This document shows, in pieces, positions 14,571 through 23,237 of a DNA stretch of 64,000 nucleotides. The stretch is from Oscillospiraceae bacterium (GTDB lineage Bacteria > Bacillota > Clostridia > Oscillospirales > Oscillospiraceae), in NCBI GenBank assembly GCA_017482385.1, contig JAFUNI010000016.1, positions 62,001 through 126,000 on the forward strand, written 5' to 3'. The number at the start of each line of letters is the position of its first letter. Position 1 is the stretch's first letter. Under the pieces are notes generated by a model. The model made no database searches. It was given only the letters and a program-made list of their open reading frames with translations, and had not been told where the DNA came from. Both the position numbers and the translations under genes were made by a program.

Positions 14571-15626
14571 ATGGGAAGAAAGGAAATCTTACAGGAAAAT
14601 AAGTTTAATCCCATCGAAGAGATGATTGTGGGCGGCCCGGAGCAGGAAATCGGCAGCAAAATGACGGAGAATTTTGTGTCTGTTTTGGCGGGAACACCTG
14701 TAAAGCAGGCCATGCGTGAGCTTATCAAGCAGGCGGCGGACAATGACAATATTTCCATCATTTATGTGGTGGATGAAGAGAATATGCTGGTAGGCGCAAT
14801 CAGCTTAAAAGATCTCATCATCGCCCGGGAAAGCACCAAGCTGGAAGATATCACCGAAAGGAGCTGTCAATTCGTATATGCCGATGAGCTGATTGACGAA
14901 TGTATGGAACGGCTCATAGAAAGTGATGAGGATTCTGTCCCGGTGCTGGATAGTGAAAACCGTTTGGTAGGTGTTTTGCTTGCCCAGGATATCACCCATT
15001 TGGTAGACGAAGCCATGGGCGATGATTATGCCAAGCTGGGCGGTTTGACAGCGGAGGAGGATATGCAGGAGCCGCTGAAACAAAGCATCAGAAAGCGCCT
15101 GCCTTGGCTGGTGATCTTGCTGGGCCTGGGATTGTTGGTATCCGGTGTGGTTGGCTTATTTGAGCAGGTAGTGGCAAGCCTTACGGTTGTCATCTGCTTC
15201 CAATCGTTGATCTTGGGTATGGCAGGCAATGTGGGAACCCAGTCTTTGGCAGTTACGGTCCGGGTACTGATGGATTCCCAACTGAGGGGCAGACAAAAAC
15301 TGTCCCTTGTGGCCAAAGAGGCGAAAGTAGGTCTGTGTAACGGCTTGCTGCTGGGTGTGCTTTCCTTTTGCTTGATTGGGCTGTACTTGATGGCGAAGGG
15401 AGAAACGGCACAGATGGCGTTTTCCGTGTCTGTGTGTACCGGCATTGCCTTGGTGATCTCAATGGGACTTTCCAGCATTTTTGGTACGGCTGTGCCGCTG
15501 CTGTTCAAGCAGCTGAACATCGATCCGGCAGTGGCTTCCGGACCGCTGATCACCACCATAAACGACTTGGTGGCAGTGGTTGCCTATTATGGCCTTGCGT
15601 GGCTGCTTTTGGTGCAAAAAATGTGA
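14571..15626 (+). CDS. mgtE: MgtE-type magnesium transporter, short form
   Basis: The 351-residue protein has a tandem CBS domain pair (about residues 30-155) and a five-helix membrane domain (about 175-350) with the MgtE signatures MAGNVGTQS and GPLITTINDL. It should admit Mg2+ down its gradient, with the CBS pair sensing internal Mg2+. The usual N-terminal MgtE_N domain (about 120 residues) is almost absent, so this is a short form; related short forms exist. The gene sits behind a roughly 255-nucleotide leader with a leader peptide and two hairpins, pointing to control of elongation and initiation. Confidence 0.9.
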   Translation: MGRKEILQENKFNPIEEMIVGGPEQEIGSKMTENFVSVLAGTPVKQAMRELIKQAADNDNISIIYVVDEENMLVGAISLKDLIIARESTKLEDITERSCQFVYADELIDECMERLIESDEDSVPVLDSENRLVGVLLAQDITHLVDEAMGDDYAKLGGLTAEEDMQEPLKQSIRKRLPWLVILLGLGLLVSGVVGLFEQVVASLTVVICFQSLILGMAGNVGTQSLAVTVRVLMDSQLRGRQKLSLVAKEAKVGLCNGLLLGVLSFCLIGLYLMAKGETAQMAFSVSVCTGIALVISMGLSSIFGTAVPLLFKQLNIDPAVASGPLITTINDLVAVVAYYGLAWLLLVQKM

Positions 15627-15643
15627 AAAACCGCAAAAAATAT

Positions 15644-15673
15644 CCCCCCACCGGGCTTGTACCCGTTGGGGGG
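15644..15673 (+). terminator. Hairpin after mgtE, weak terminator
   Basis: CCCCCCACCGGG (15644-15655) pairs with CCCGTTGGGGGG (15662-15673) with one mismatch. No T-run follows. The -35 box of the next promoter (TTGTAC, 15657-15662) lies in its loop. Confidence 0.55.
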
Positions 15674-15685
15674 AGTTACTATAAT
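15657..15685 (+). promoter_or_regulatory. Promoter of the FecBCD-FmdE operon
   Basis: TTGTAC (15657-15662), 17 bases, perfect TATAAT (15680-15685). The -35 is weak, which suits a regulated gene. Confidence 0.55.
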
Positions 15686-15693
15686 AGGCATAA

Positions 15694-15783
15694 GGTTGCC
15701 CCGGCATAGCTGGCACTACACCGGGGCGTGCCGACCAAAATCGTCAAATAAAGGCAGGCAAGGCAATTATAGCATAGCTTGCC
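15694..15783 (+). promoter_or_regulatory. Structured leader before the ABC importer
   Basis: GCCCCGG/CCGGGGC (15698-15704/15721-15727) forms a strong stem, with GGT/ACC outside it. GGCAC/GTGCC (15712-15716/15728-15732) is a competing pairing. A second stem GGCAAG/CTTGCC (15757-15762/15778-15783) ends before the ribosome binding site. I do not recognise a known riboswitch class. Confidence 0.45.
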
Positions 15784-15805
15784 GGAAAAAGAAAGAGGTA
15801 TTTGT

Positions 15806-16891
15806 ATGAAAAAGATCCTTGCATTACTCTTGGCAACTGTTCTTTGCCTAAGCCTGTTTGCAGGCTGTTCCAAGCAGGCCGCTGAGTCTGCGGATAAGAC
15901 CCGCATTATCACCGATTCCAAGGGCAGAGAAGTGGAGATTCCCGAAGAAGTGAAATCTATCGTCTGCGTTGGTGTGGGCGCTCTGCGCTACACCTGCTAT
16001 ATGGGCGCACAGGATTTGGTGGTTGCTGTGGAGGATTGCGAAAAAGAAGCAGTGATCTCCCGGCTGTATAACTATGTAAACATCGATAAATTCAAAGACC
16101 TTCCTGTAATCGGCACCAACGGCAATCCCTTTGCCGAGGAGATCATCAAGGTGTCCCCGGATGTGATCGTAATGAGCCGATCCGCCTCCGTGGAAGCCGA
16201 CGATCTGCAGAACAAGACCGGAACTCCTGTTGTGGTGATTCCCGGCAGTGATACCACCTTGGACGATGCTACTTACGAAACTATCCGCATTTTGGGCGAG
16301 CTTTACGGCAAGGAAGACCGGGCCGCAGAGCTGAAAACCTACTTGGACGGCATCAAAAAAGACTTGTCCGACAGAACCAAGAACATTCCCGACAGTGAAA
16401 AGCCCTCTGTGTATGTGGGCGGCGTGTCCTTCAAGGGCCACCACGGCTTTGAAGGTACAGAAGCCGGCTACGGCCCGTTGGCGCTCATTGGCGCTAAGAA
16501 CCTGGCAGACACTACCGGCAAGTCCGGTGCTTTCAATATCGACCTGGAAAAGGTGCTTTCCTGGGATCCGGACATCATTCTGCTGGACTTTAACGGAATG
16601 AATCTGATTAAGGAGGATTATGCCAAAAATCCCGCCTATTACAATGCTTTGAAGGCCGTAAAGGAAGGCAAGGTTTACTCCCAAATTTCCTTCCGGTCCA
16701 ATGCATCCAATTTGGAAACTGCGCTGGCTGATGCTTATTATGCAGCCTGCGTCATCTACCCGGAACAATTCAAAGACATTGACCCCATCGCGAAAGCAGG
16801 GGAGATATTTGAAAAACTGTTGGGGACAAACCCCTATGATAAACTGAAGGAGGCCGGTTATGCATTCCGTCCCATTAAAATCGGAGAATAA
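15806..16891 (+). CDS. ABC importer substrate-binding lipoprotein (FecB/BtuF type)
   Basis: The ATG at 15806 follows AAGAGGT. The 361-residue product opens with a lipoprotein signal (MKKILALLLATVLCLSLFAGC; LFAGC lipobox), so it is anchored outside the membrane. The body is a type III binding protein (PF01497 type): TDSKGREVEIPEEVKSIV, then EIIKVSPDVIVMS. Such proteins bind siderophores, haem, cobalamin or, in some archaea, molybdate. It heads a four-gene operon with overlapping junctions. The linked FmdE gene hints at a metal or oxyanion rather than a siderophore, but that is an inference. Confidence 0.9.
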   Translation: MKKILALLLATVLCLSLFAGCSKQAAESADKTRIITDSKGREVEIPEEVKSIVCVGVGALRYTCYMGAQDLVVAVEDCEKEAVISRLYNYVNIDKFKDLPVIGTNGNPFAEEIIKVSPDVIVMSRSASVEADDLQNKTGTPVVVIPGSDTTLDDATYETIRILGELYGKEDRAAELKTYLDGIKKDLSDRTKNIPDSEKPSVYVGGVSFKGHHGFEGTEAGYGPLALIGAKNLADTTGKSGAFNIDLEKVLSWDPDIILLDFNGMNLIKEDYAKNPAYYNALKAVKEGKVYSQISFRSNASNLETALADAYYAACVIYPEQFKDIDPIAKAGEIFEKLLGTNPYDKLKEAGYAFRPIKIGE

Positions 16892-17915
16892 TGGAATAGA
16901 CGCCCTCTACAGAAAAAACAGGGTCAAAAGCATCAGCTTTCTTGCTATCTTAAGCGGTGTGTTGCTGCTGACTATCCTTTTGAGCTTGCGGGCGGGTTCT
17001 TATGAAACCCCTATCGCAGAACTGATCAAAGGCATTTTCGGACAGTCCTCTGATAAGAAGATCAATCTGATCGTGCAGAATAACCGCTTACCCCGGATCA
17101 TCACAGCCATTTTGGCCGGTGGCGGTCTGGGCTTGGCCGGTTGTATTTTGCAGGCGGTTCTCCGGAATCCTTTGGCTTCTGCGTCTACCTTGGGTGTGTC
17201 CCAGGGCGCTACCTTCGGCGCAGCCTTTGCGATTGTGGTGCTGGGATTGGGCGTGACCGACCGGTTTGGTATCCCCCTGTGTGCCTTCTTTGGTTCTATC
17301 GCAGTGGCATTGGTGATTTTGGGCCTGTCCAAATTCCGCCGGGTGTCCCCGGAGGGAATCGTGCTGGCCGGTGTGGCAATCAGCTCTATGTTTACCGGCG
17401 CAACTACCCTCATTCAGTATTTTGCCGACGAGGTGGAACTGGCTACATTGGTGTTTTGGACCTTTGGTGACCTGGGCAGTACCGGTTGGGAAGACTTGGG
17501 CGGTATGGCTGTGATCGTTGCATTGCTTTGCCTGTACTGCATTATCCACCGCTGGGATTACAACGCGCTTTTAAGCGGCGAGGAAACGGCTATCAGCCTT
17601 GGAATCAATGTAAAACGCCTGATCCTTGTGAATATGGTGCTGTGCTGCCTGTGCAGCAGCGTGATCGTATCCAATGTGGGCCTTATCAGCTTTATCGGTT
17701 TGGTTGCACCCCATATCGTCCGCATGGTAGTGGGCAATAACCATGTGTACCTGATTCCCGGCTCGATCCTGGGCGGTGCCACGCTGCTTTTGCTCAGTGA
17801 CCTGTTCGCAAGAACAGTGATCAGCCCTGTGATCCTGCCCATTGGTGCCATTACATCCTTCCTGGGCGGTCCGCTGTTTTTGTACCTTCTGTTCAAAGGA
17901 GGGAAACGGCAATGA
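16860..17915 (+). CDS. ABC importer permease (FecCD family)
   Basis: This 351-residue protein has about nine to ten membrane segments and the FecCD signatures RLPRIITAILAGGGLGLAG, LRNPLASASTLGVSQGA and ISFIGLVAPHIVRM. As a BtuC-like homodimer it forms the channel for the substrate delivered by the lipoprotein. The start at 16860 overlaps the preceding gene by 32 bases and has GGAGG at 16850, so translation is probably coupled. Confidence 0.92.
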   Translation: MHSVPLKSENNGIDALYRKNRVKSISFLAILSGVLLLTILLSLRAGSYETPIAELIKGIFGQSSDKKINLIVQNNRLPRIITAILAGGGLGLAGCILQAVLRNPLASASTLGVSQGATFGAAFAIVVLGLGVTDRFGIPLCAFFGSIAVALVILGLSKFRRVSPEGIVLAGVAISSMFTGATTLIQYFADEVELATLVFWTFGDLGSTGWEDLGGMAVIVALLCLYCIIHRWDYNALLSGEETAISLGINVKRLILVNMVLCCLCSSVIVSNVGLISFIGLVAPHIVRMVVGNNHVYLIPGSILGGATLLLLSDLFARTVISPVILPIGAITSFLGGPLFLYLLFKGGKRQ

Positions 17916-18673
17916 TGGAGATTAAGAATTTATCTTACCACTACAAGGGAAGTCCGGAAGTGCTGAAAGATGTGTCTTTTGTCATCGAGCCGGGCAAATT
18001 CCTGGCTATTTTGGGTAATAACGGCGTGGGTAAAAGTACGCTCCTTAAGTGCTTTAACCACATTCTAAAGCCCGATTCCGGTGAAGTGCTGCTGGATGGG
18101 GAGAACCTGCTGCAAATGCCCACCCGTGAGGTGGCAAAGCAGGTGGCTTTTGTTTCCCAAAGCGTTCCCGATACCCAAATGACCGTCCATGATGTGGTGA
18201 TGCTGGGCCGCAGACCTTATATGAACTGGGGCTTTACCGAGGAAGACCACCACATTGTCCACGATGCCATGCACCGGCTGGATGTGGAGGATATGCGGGG
18301 CAGATTCCTAAACGAGCTTTCCGGTGGCGAAAAGCAAAAGGTTATGCTGGCAAGGGCCTTGGCACAGCAACCGAAAGCGCTTTTGCTGGACGAACCCACC
18401 AGCGCCCTGGATATTCAAAACCAGCACCAGGTGCTGAAAATGGTTCGTGATATTTGCCATAAGGATAGTATGATTGCAGTGGTTGTTATCCACGATTTGA
18501 ATTTGGCCCTGCAGTTCTGTGATCAGTTTCTGCTCCTAAAGGACGGTCAGGTCTACCGCTACGGCGACCATACCGTTTTGGATACCACAGCACTGAAAGA
18601 GGTCTACGGTGTGGATGCGAAAGTTGTGGAAATAGAAGACCGGCGTATGGTGCTGGTGAAGGAGGAAGTATGA
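17912..18673 (+). CDS. ABC importer ATPase (FecE family)
   Basis: The 253-residue ATPase has all nucleotide-binding motifs: Walker A GNNGVGKST, Q-loop, signature LSGGEKQK, Walker B LLLDEPTSALD and the switch His (VIHDLN). It would power the FecBCD-type importer. It overlaps the permease gene and the next gene by four bases each. Its closest family is FecE/BtuD, used for metal-chelate uptake. Confidence 0.93.
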   Translation: MMEIKNLSYHYKGSPEVLKDVSFVIEPGKFLAILGNNGVGKSTLLKCFNHILKPDSGEVLLDGENLLQMPTREVAKQVAFVSQSVPDTQMTVHDVVMLGRRPYMNWGFTEEDHHIVHDAMHRLDVEDMRGRFLNELSGGEKQKVMLARALAQQPKALLLDEPTSALDIQNQHQVLKMVRDICHKDSMIAVVVIHDLNLALQFCDQFLLLKDGQVYRYGDHTVLDTTALKEVYGVDAKVVEIEDRRMVLVKEEV

Positions 18674-19167
18674 AAACTTGGAATGATTGCGTAGCCTTTC
18701 ACGGCCACGCATGCGGTGGCCTCACTATCGGTTACAAGGCAAGCCTTCTTGCAATCGAACTGCTTGGTTTGGAATTCTCTGATGATGAACAAGTAGTTTG
18801 TATCACAGAAAATGATGCCTGCGGCGTGGATGCTATCCAGGTGATGCTGGGCTGCAGTGTTGGCAAGGGAAATCTGCTGTTCCATATTTGCGGCAAATCT
18901 GCCTATTCTTTCTATAACCGCAAGACTGGAAAATCCGTTCGCCTGGTGCTGAAGCCGACGGATATTAAAAGGGAAGAATCCTTTGCGTATTATCAGGCCT
19001 GTAAGCCGGAAGAAATGTTTGAAGTAAAGGAAACCACACTGCCTGTCCCGGAAAAGGCGCAGATTTTTGAATCCTTTGTCTGCGACTGCTGCGGCGAAAA
19101 AACCGGCGCAAAATGGATGCAAACAGTTGGTGACAAAAAGCTGTGTTTGGATTGCTGTAATAAATAA
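18670..19167 (+). CDS. FmdE family protein
   Basis: The 165-residue product resembles the FmdE (formylmethanofuran dehydrogenase subunit E) family. An N-terminal part has CVAFHGHACGG and ENDACGVDAIQVMLGC, with conserved Cys/His for metal binding, and a C-terminal treble-cysteine ribbon (CDCCGEK, later CLDCC) follows. The family name comes from operons of a molybdenum/tungsten enzyme, but most members are of unknown function. Here it is the last gene of an FecBCD-type operon, overlapping the ATPase by four bases. A role as an intracellular receiver or chaperone of the imported metal is an inference. Confidence 0.85.
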   Translation: MKTWNDCVAFHGHACGGLTIGYKASLLAIELLGLEFSDDEQVVCITENDACGVDAIQVMLGCSVGKGNLLFHICGKSAYSFYNRKTGKSVRLVLKPTDIKREESFAYYQACKPEEMFEVKETTLPVPEKAQIFESFVCDCCGEKTGAKWMQTVGDKKLCLDCCNK

Positions 19168-19198
19168 AAAAATGCGTGTCAGCAGACACGCATTTTTT
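19167..19198. terminator. Bidirectional terminator
   Basis: AAAAAATGCGTGTC (19167-19180), loop AGCA and GACACGCATTTTTT (19185-19198). Confidence 0.93.
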
Positions 19199-20144
19199 AA
19201 TCCCAATCGGGAATGATTTCTTCCCGCATTGGCAAGTTATGAATGATTTCCTGGGTAACGGTTTTGTATTCACCCACATCCGTGGCTTTCCGCAGCCGCT
19301 TTCCCAACTTTTCTGCACCTTCAAATTTGCACAGCCAATAATGCCAGTTTTCCTTCAGTCGGAACATAGCATTCCGTGTGCCGCCGAATCCCCGGGTGTA
19401 TTCATCCAGCAATTCACTGTGGAATTTCTCCAATTTGTCAGCGGTAGTGCCACCGGGGGTAAGAAGTCCCGGATCGGCAATCAAACCTCTGCCTAACATC
19501 ATGCTTTTTACAGCAGGAAATGCAGCGGAAAAGACGGTAATTTCGCTTCTTGCCCGCAAACTGCCGTTGTAGCAAACGGGCGCTCTGCTTTCCTGCAAGG
19601 CATACTGGAAATTCTTCATATCCACAGGCCCGTTATAGAAGTCCTTTCGTACCCGAGGGTGAATGATCAGTTCTTTGATGGGATAGCGATTGTATATCTG
19701 CAAAATATTTGAAAATTCTGCAGCGGATTCAAAACCGATCCGGGTCTTGACAGAAATGGGCAGGGGAGCAGAAGAAAAAACGGTATACAAAAAAGAATCA
19801 AGACTGTCCAAATCCCGGAGCATTCCCGCGCCTTTTCCCTTGGCGGTGACAGTTCCCGAGGGGCAGCCGATGTTGAGGTTGACCTCTTCGTAACCCAGAT
19901 CCTTGCATACCCCGGCCATCCAAAGAAAATCTTCCGGTACTTTTGTCAGAAGCTGAGGTACAACACAAAAAACCATGCTGTCAGCCGGAGGCAATTCCCG
20001 GGCCTCCCGGGGAGTTAAAGCACGATGAACGGTAGGGGAGAAAAAGGGGGTAAAATACCGGTCAACTCCGGGGAAATATTTATGATGCAGACGGCGGTAA
20101 ATACTGTCTGTCAGCCCCTCAAGGGGCGCAAAATCATAACGCAT
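19197..20144 (-). CDS. tRNA-dihydrouridine synthase family protein
   Basis: The 315-residue protein has the Dus layout: APLEGLTD at the N-terminus, NIGCPS with catalytic Cys94, and KTRIG and IIHPRVR further on. Dus enzymes use FMN to reduce uridines in tRNA. It is the shorter, divergent form seen in gut Clostridia, and which tRNA position it modifies cannot be told. TTGGAGATA precedes the start. It is a single gene whose -35 box lies inside the terminator of the gene upstream on its strand. Confidence 0.88.
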   Translation of the reverse strand: MRYDFAPLEGLTDSIYRRLHHKYFPGVDRYFTPFFSPTVHRALTPREARELPPADSMVFCVVPQLLTKVPEDFLWMAGVCKDLGYEEVNLNIGCPSGTVTAKGKGAGMLRDLDSLDSFLYTVFSSAPLPISVKTRIGFESAAEFSNILQIYNRYPIKELIIHPRVRKDFYNGPVDMKNFQYALQESRAPVCYNGSLRARSEITVFSAAFPAVKSMMLGRGLIADPGLLTPGGTTADKLEKFHSELLDEYTRGFGGTRNAMFRLKENWHYWLCKFEGAEKLGKRLRKATDVGEYKTVTQEIIHNLPMREEIIPDWD

Positions 20145-20171
20145 AAGCTATCTCCAAAGTGGATTTTTGTC

Positions 20172-20200
20172 ATTATAGCACAGAAAAGAGCCACCTGCAA
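20172..20200 (-). promoter_or_regulatory. Promoter of the dus gene
   Basis: Minus strand TTGCAG (20195-20200), 17 bases, TATAAT (20172-20177) with an extended TGC. The -35 lies in the loop of the upstream gene's terminator. Confidence 0.7.
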
Positions 20201-20212
20201 GGGCGGCTCTTT
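20185..20212 (-). terminator. Terminator of the Gfo/Idh gene
   Basis: AAAGAGCC (20185-20192) pairs with GGCTCTTT (20205-20212); on the minus strand TTTT follows. Confidence 0.75.
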
Positions 20213-20218
20213 GGCTTA

Positions 20219-21358
20219 TTAGAATTCACCGGTCCACTCAGGATCCCAGGGGTAGTACATCCGCATAACTTCGCCGCCCCGCTTGTTGGACTCTTCGGCG
20301 TAGATGCCGGGCAGAGTCATGGCCAAACCTTCCTTCAGGGTAATGGGTGCGGGCTTGCCGTTTGCAACGGCATCGATGAAGTGATCCATCATAGCAAAGT
20401 CCATACCGCCGTGACCGGCATTGATGGCCTTCTGATTTTTCTCGTAGGCAGGAGGCATAAAGGAACCGTCGATTTCCTTCAGCTTGTTATCCAGCTCTCT
20501 CTGTGAGTTGTAGCGGATCACAGGCTTGCCGAAACGGTCGATTCGTTCCATATAGCCCTGGGTGCCGAATACACGGTAGCTGTGATGACCAATGTCAGCA
20601 CGGCAATAGCCGTTGCGCATCAGACGAACAACAATACCGGAATCGGTCTGGAACTGGGCACAGGTCATATCATCCTTGGCCCAACCGCCCTTGATAGCGA
20701 TCTCGTTGCGGCAACCGGTACCAAAGCAGGAAACTTTCCGCAGTTCTTCATTCAGAATGGTCAGCAGAGGGCCCAGAGAGTGGGTGCAGTAATGGATGGG
20801 GCGCAGAAGCTTACGCCAGTTGCCGTTTTCGTTGTAGCCCTTGCTGAACTCGCTGTTGGGGAAGCTCCAGTGGATGTACTCGGCTTCCATGCAATAAGGC
20901 TCACCCAGCAGACCCTTTGCGTAAAAGTCCTTCAGCAGAACGGTGAACTTCTGCTCGTTGGGGTTTGCGCCAACGGAGATGATGGCATCGGATTTTTCTG
21001 CGGCTTTCCAAAGCATCTCAGCTTCCTTCAGGTTAGCAACTACGGGAATATCTGTCAGAACATTGATGTTCTTTGCCAAAGCCTTGGCGCAGAACTCGGC
21101 GTGAATATCCGCACCGGTCTCCACCAGTACGATGTCCAGGTCTGCCTTTTCCAGCATCTCGTCGTAGTCTTCGTAGAAGGTGGCATTGGGGAACAAATCG
21201 GCCATAGCGGCAGGAGCCTGCCACTGCTTCTCGAACCAGTTGTGGGTACGGATGTCACAGCCGGCAACGATTTCCACATTGTCAAATTCCGCTGCCAGAC
21301 GGGTCATGGAGCGGCCTCTGGGGCCAAAACCTACGGTACCGAATCTTAATTTCTTCAT
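20219..21358 (-). CDS. Gfo/Idh/MocA family oxidoreductase
   Basis: I place the start at 21358 (MKKLRFGTVGFG) because AAAGGAC is upstream; a longer frame to 21394 would overlap the preceding gene. The 379-residue product has a Rossmann fold (VGFGPRGRS) and the usual mid-domain DLDIVLVETGADIHAEFC. The common EKP motif is replaced by TDIP. These enzymes act on sugars or cyclitols with NAD(P). It is 19 bases after a sugar-type transporter gene and probably co-transcribed, with an AraC regulator divergent to both. Confidence 0.88.
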   Translation of the reverse strand: MKKLRFGTVGFGPRGRSMTRLAAEFDNVEIVAGCDIRTHNWFEKQWQAPAAMADLFPNATFYEDYDEMLEKADLDIVLVETGADIHAEFCAKALAKNINVLTDIPVVANLKEAEMLWKAAEKSDAIISVGANPNEQKFTVLLKDFYAKGLLGEPYCMEAEYIHWSFPNSEFSKGYNENGNWRKLLRPIHYCTHSLGPLLTILNEELRKVSCFGTGCRNEIAIKGGWAKDDMTCAQFQTDSGIVVRLMRNGYCRADIGHHSYRVFGTQGYMERIDRFGKPVIRYNSQRELDNKLKEIDGSFMPPAYEKNQKAINAGHGGMDFAMMDHFIDAVANGKPAPITLKEGLAMTLPGIYAEESNKRGGEVMRMYYPWDPEWTGEF

Positions 21359-21377
21359 AATGATCGTCCTTTCGTAA

Positions 21378-22259
21378 TTAAACATATTTTGCAACCTGCA
21401 TCAATACAACGGACAGAATACCAAAGCCGATGCTGAGATATTGCAATGTTGTGTAGCGTTCTTTGTAAATAAAGAAGGATACCAGGAAATTTAGCGGCTT
21501 ATTCAGTGCCATTTTTAATGGCGTAAGCACAGAAAGAGGAATCAATGCAATGGCAGCGAGATTTGCACCGTTTTTTAGGCCGTTCAAAAGACCGGCTGCT
21601 GCGCCGTAGGCGCTGCCTTTGAGGAATGTGTGTTTTAGTTCCTTCCATTCCTTCACAAAACCGAGCAAAAGCAGAAACACAGTAGCGCCAGAGAGGGTAA
21701 TGATCATATACTCGTTGTTAATGTCCGTGCCGAGTTTTGCCTGCTGCATTTTTGCTAAAATGGAAATGAAACCGTTGCTGATCAGGGTAATGAGAGTGGC
21801 GATCAGCCAACCAAAGGAGAAATTCTTGTCCTCGTTCTTTTCCTTGTCCTTAGGCCTTCCGTAAAGCATCAGAAAGAAGGAAGCAAAGGTGCAAGCAAGG
21901 GCTAAGTAGGTCATATAGTTTTGGGTTTCTCCCAGGAAAAATAATCCGTAGATAATGGGAAATACAAAGCTCATACCGGCAATGGTGTGGGTAATCAAAT
22001 AATTGCCGACCCGATAGGCAACAAAGGCAAAGTAAAAGCCGGCTGCATAGAGCATGGCATTGATGATGCCGTATACCCAAAGGCCCTTAGGGAAGTGGAA
22101 GCCGCCCGTGTCGCTGACAATAAAGAAGATCATAGCAAACAGGCAAATCACGCCGTTAAAAAGAAATCCGCCTGCGCCGTGTTTTTTGCCGTAACGCCGT
22201 ACCAGCATCACTTCGCCTTGGTTGGCAAAGATATTGGTCAGCAGATAAAGAATCGCCAA
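21378..22259 (-). CDS. EamA/DMT-like membrane transporter
   Basis: I choose a TTG start at 22259, since AAAGGAGG lies 8 bases upstream and the product then begins directly with a membrane helix (LAILYLLTNIFANQGEV). The 293 residues contain about ten hydrophobic segments in two halves split by a charged stretch (GRPKDKEKNEDKNF), the 5+5 layout of drug/metabolite transporters. Its operon partner is a sugar-type Gfo/Idh enzyme, so a carbohydrate or polyol substrate is likely. Direction of transport is not evident. Confidence 0.8.
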   Translation of the reverse strand: MAILYLLTNIFANQGEVMLVRRYGKKHGAGGFLFNGVICLFAMIFFIVSDTGGFHFPKGLWVYGIINAMLYAAGFYFAFVAYRVGNYLITHTIAGMSFVFPIIYGLFFLGETQNYMTYLALACTFASFFLMLYGRPKDKEKNEDKNFSFGWLIATLITLISNGFISILAKMQQAKLGTDINNEYMIITLSGATVFLLLLGFVKEWKELKHTFLKGSAYGAAAGLLNGLKNGANLAAIALIPLSVLTPLKMALNKPLNFLVSFFIYKERYTTLQYLSIGFGILSVVLMQVAKYV

Positions 22260-22356
22260 GGATATATCCTCCTTTTGTGTTTTCCATATCATATCACAAA
22301 GTCCTACCATTAGAAATGGAAAAAATCCATAAATCCCTGTAAAATATCCAGTTTTG

Positions 22357-22385
22357 TTGACACAAAGGGAATTTCTCGGTATAAT
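22357..22385 (+). promoter_or_regulatory. Consensus promoter of the AraC gene
   Basis: Perfect TTGACA (22357-22362) and TATAAT (22380-22385) with a 17-base spacer. Confidence 0.9.
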
Positions 22386-22407
22386 TGATGTGGAAAGAGG
22401 TGTTACT

Positions 22408-23199
22408 ATGAAGGATATTTGCCAAATCGTTCCTGAGAATGCGAACCAGCGGGATATTGCCTACAAGAATTTTGTCTATGAGGCAGAATTAGACCATTTG
22501 TCCCAGCCCTTTGTCCGTAAATATGTGTGTATGCACCTTGCCTTCAAGGGTGAGGCGGTGTTGAAGGCAGAGGGGAAAGAATATAAGCTCACCCCGGGCA
22601 CCCTTTTTGTCACATTTCCCTATCAAAAGTATGAGATCGCTGACAGTCAGAATTTTACATTCCTCTATATCACCTTCGACGGTGACGCGGCTATTAAGCT
22701 GCTGAGCCAATTTGGAATCGATAGAGACCACGCGGTCTATACGGATTTTGGCCACTTGACGGATTTTTGGATGACCTCCATCCGCCGTGTAAATCCCTCC
22801 AATATCCTGGTGCTGACGGAGAGCGTGCTGCTGTATACCCTGTCCTATGTGGGGCAGCATCGTTCGGAATCGGCAGCCTATACCAGCCGGGATTTTGATG
22901 GAATATTGGAGTACATCGATAACAATTTTGCAGATCCGGAACTGTCCGTGTCCAAGGTGGCGGACATCTTTGATTTCAGCGGGAAGTATTTGTCTGCGCT
23001 GTTTGTGAAGAATATGGATATGAAATTCACAGATTATTTGGCGAAAATCCGCATCGAGCAGGCAGCCAAAATACTGCAAGAGGAAAAAGTTCCCATTGCC
23101 CAATTAGCAATAAAATGCGGCTATACAGACCCTTATTATTTCTCCAAGGTGTTCAAAAACATCATGGGCGTTCCGCCTTCACAATACCCACCAAAATAG
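22408..23199 (+). CDS. AraC family transcriptional regulator
   Basis: The ATG at 22408 with AAAGAGGTG upstream gives 263 residues. The N-terminal half is a cupin-like ligand-binding domain (KAEGKEYKLTPGTLFVTFP). The C-terminal 100 residues are the double helix-turn-helix (VSKVADIFDFSGKYLSALF, later IKCGYTDPYYFSKVFKNIMGVPPSQY). It is divergent from the transporter-dehydrogenase operon and is the obvious candidate to activate it in response to a sugar. Confidence 0.9.
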   Translation: MKDICQIVPENANQRDIAYKNFVYEAELDHLSQPFVRKYVCMHLAFKGEAVLKAEGKEYKLTPGTLFVTFPYQKYEIADSQNFTFLYITFDGDAAIKLLSQFGIDRDHAVYTDFGHLTDFWMTSIRRVNPSNILVLTESVLLYTLSYVGQHRSESAAYTSRDFDGILEYIDNNFADPELSVSKVADIFDFSGKYLSALFVKNMDMKFTDYLAKIRIEQAAKILQEEKVPIAQLAIKCGYTDPYYFSKVFKNIMGVPPSQYPPK

Positions 23200-23200
23200 T

Positions 23201-23232
23201 AAAAAGGACGAGGAAAAATCCTCGTCCTTTTT
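23201..23232. terminator. Bidirectional terminator
   Basis: AAAAAGGACGAGGA (23201-23214), loop AAAA and TCCTCGTCCTTTTT (23219-23232). The stem shares GGACGAGG with the terminator at 25621. Confidence 0.93.
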
Positions 23233-23237
23233 GCTTG

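Noticed and set aside
15690..15800. Molybdenum-cofactor or cobalamin riboswitch
   Set aside because: The conserved sequence elements of those classes are not seen; only stems are present.
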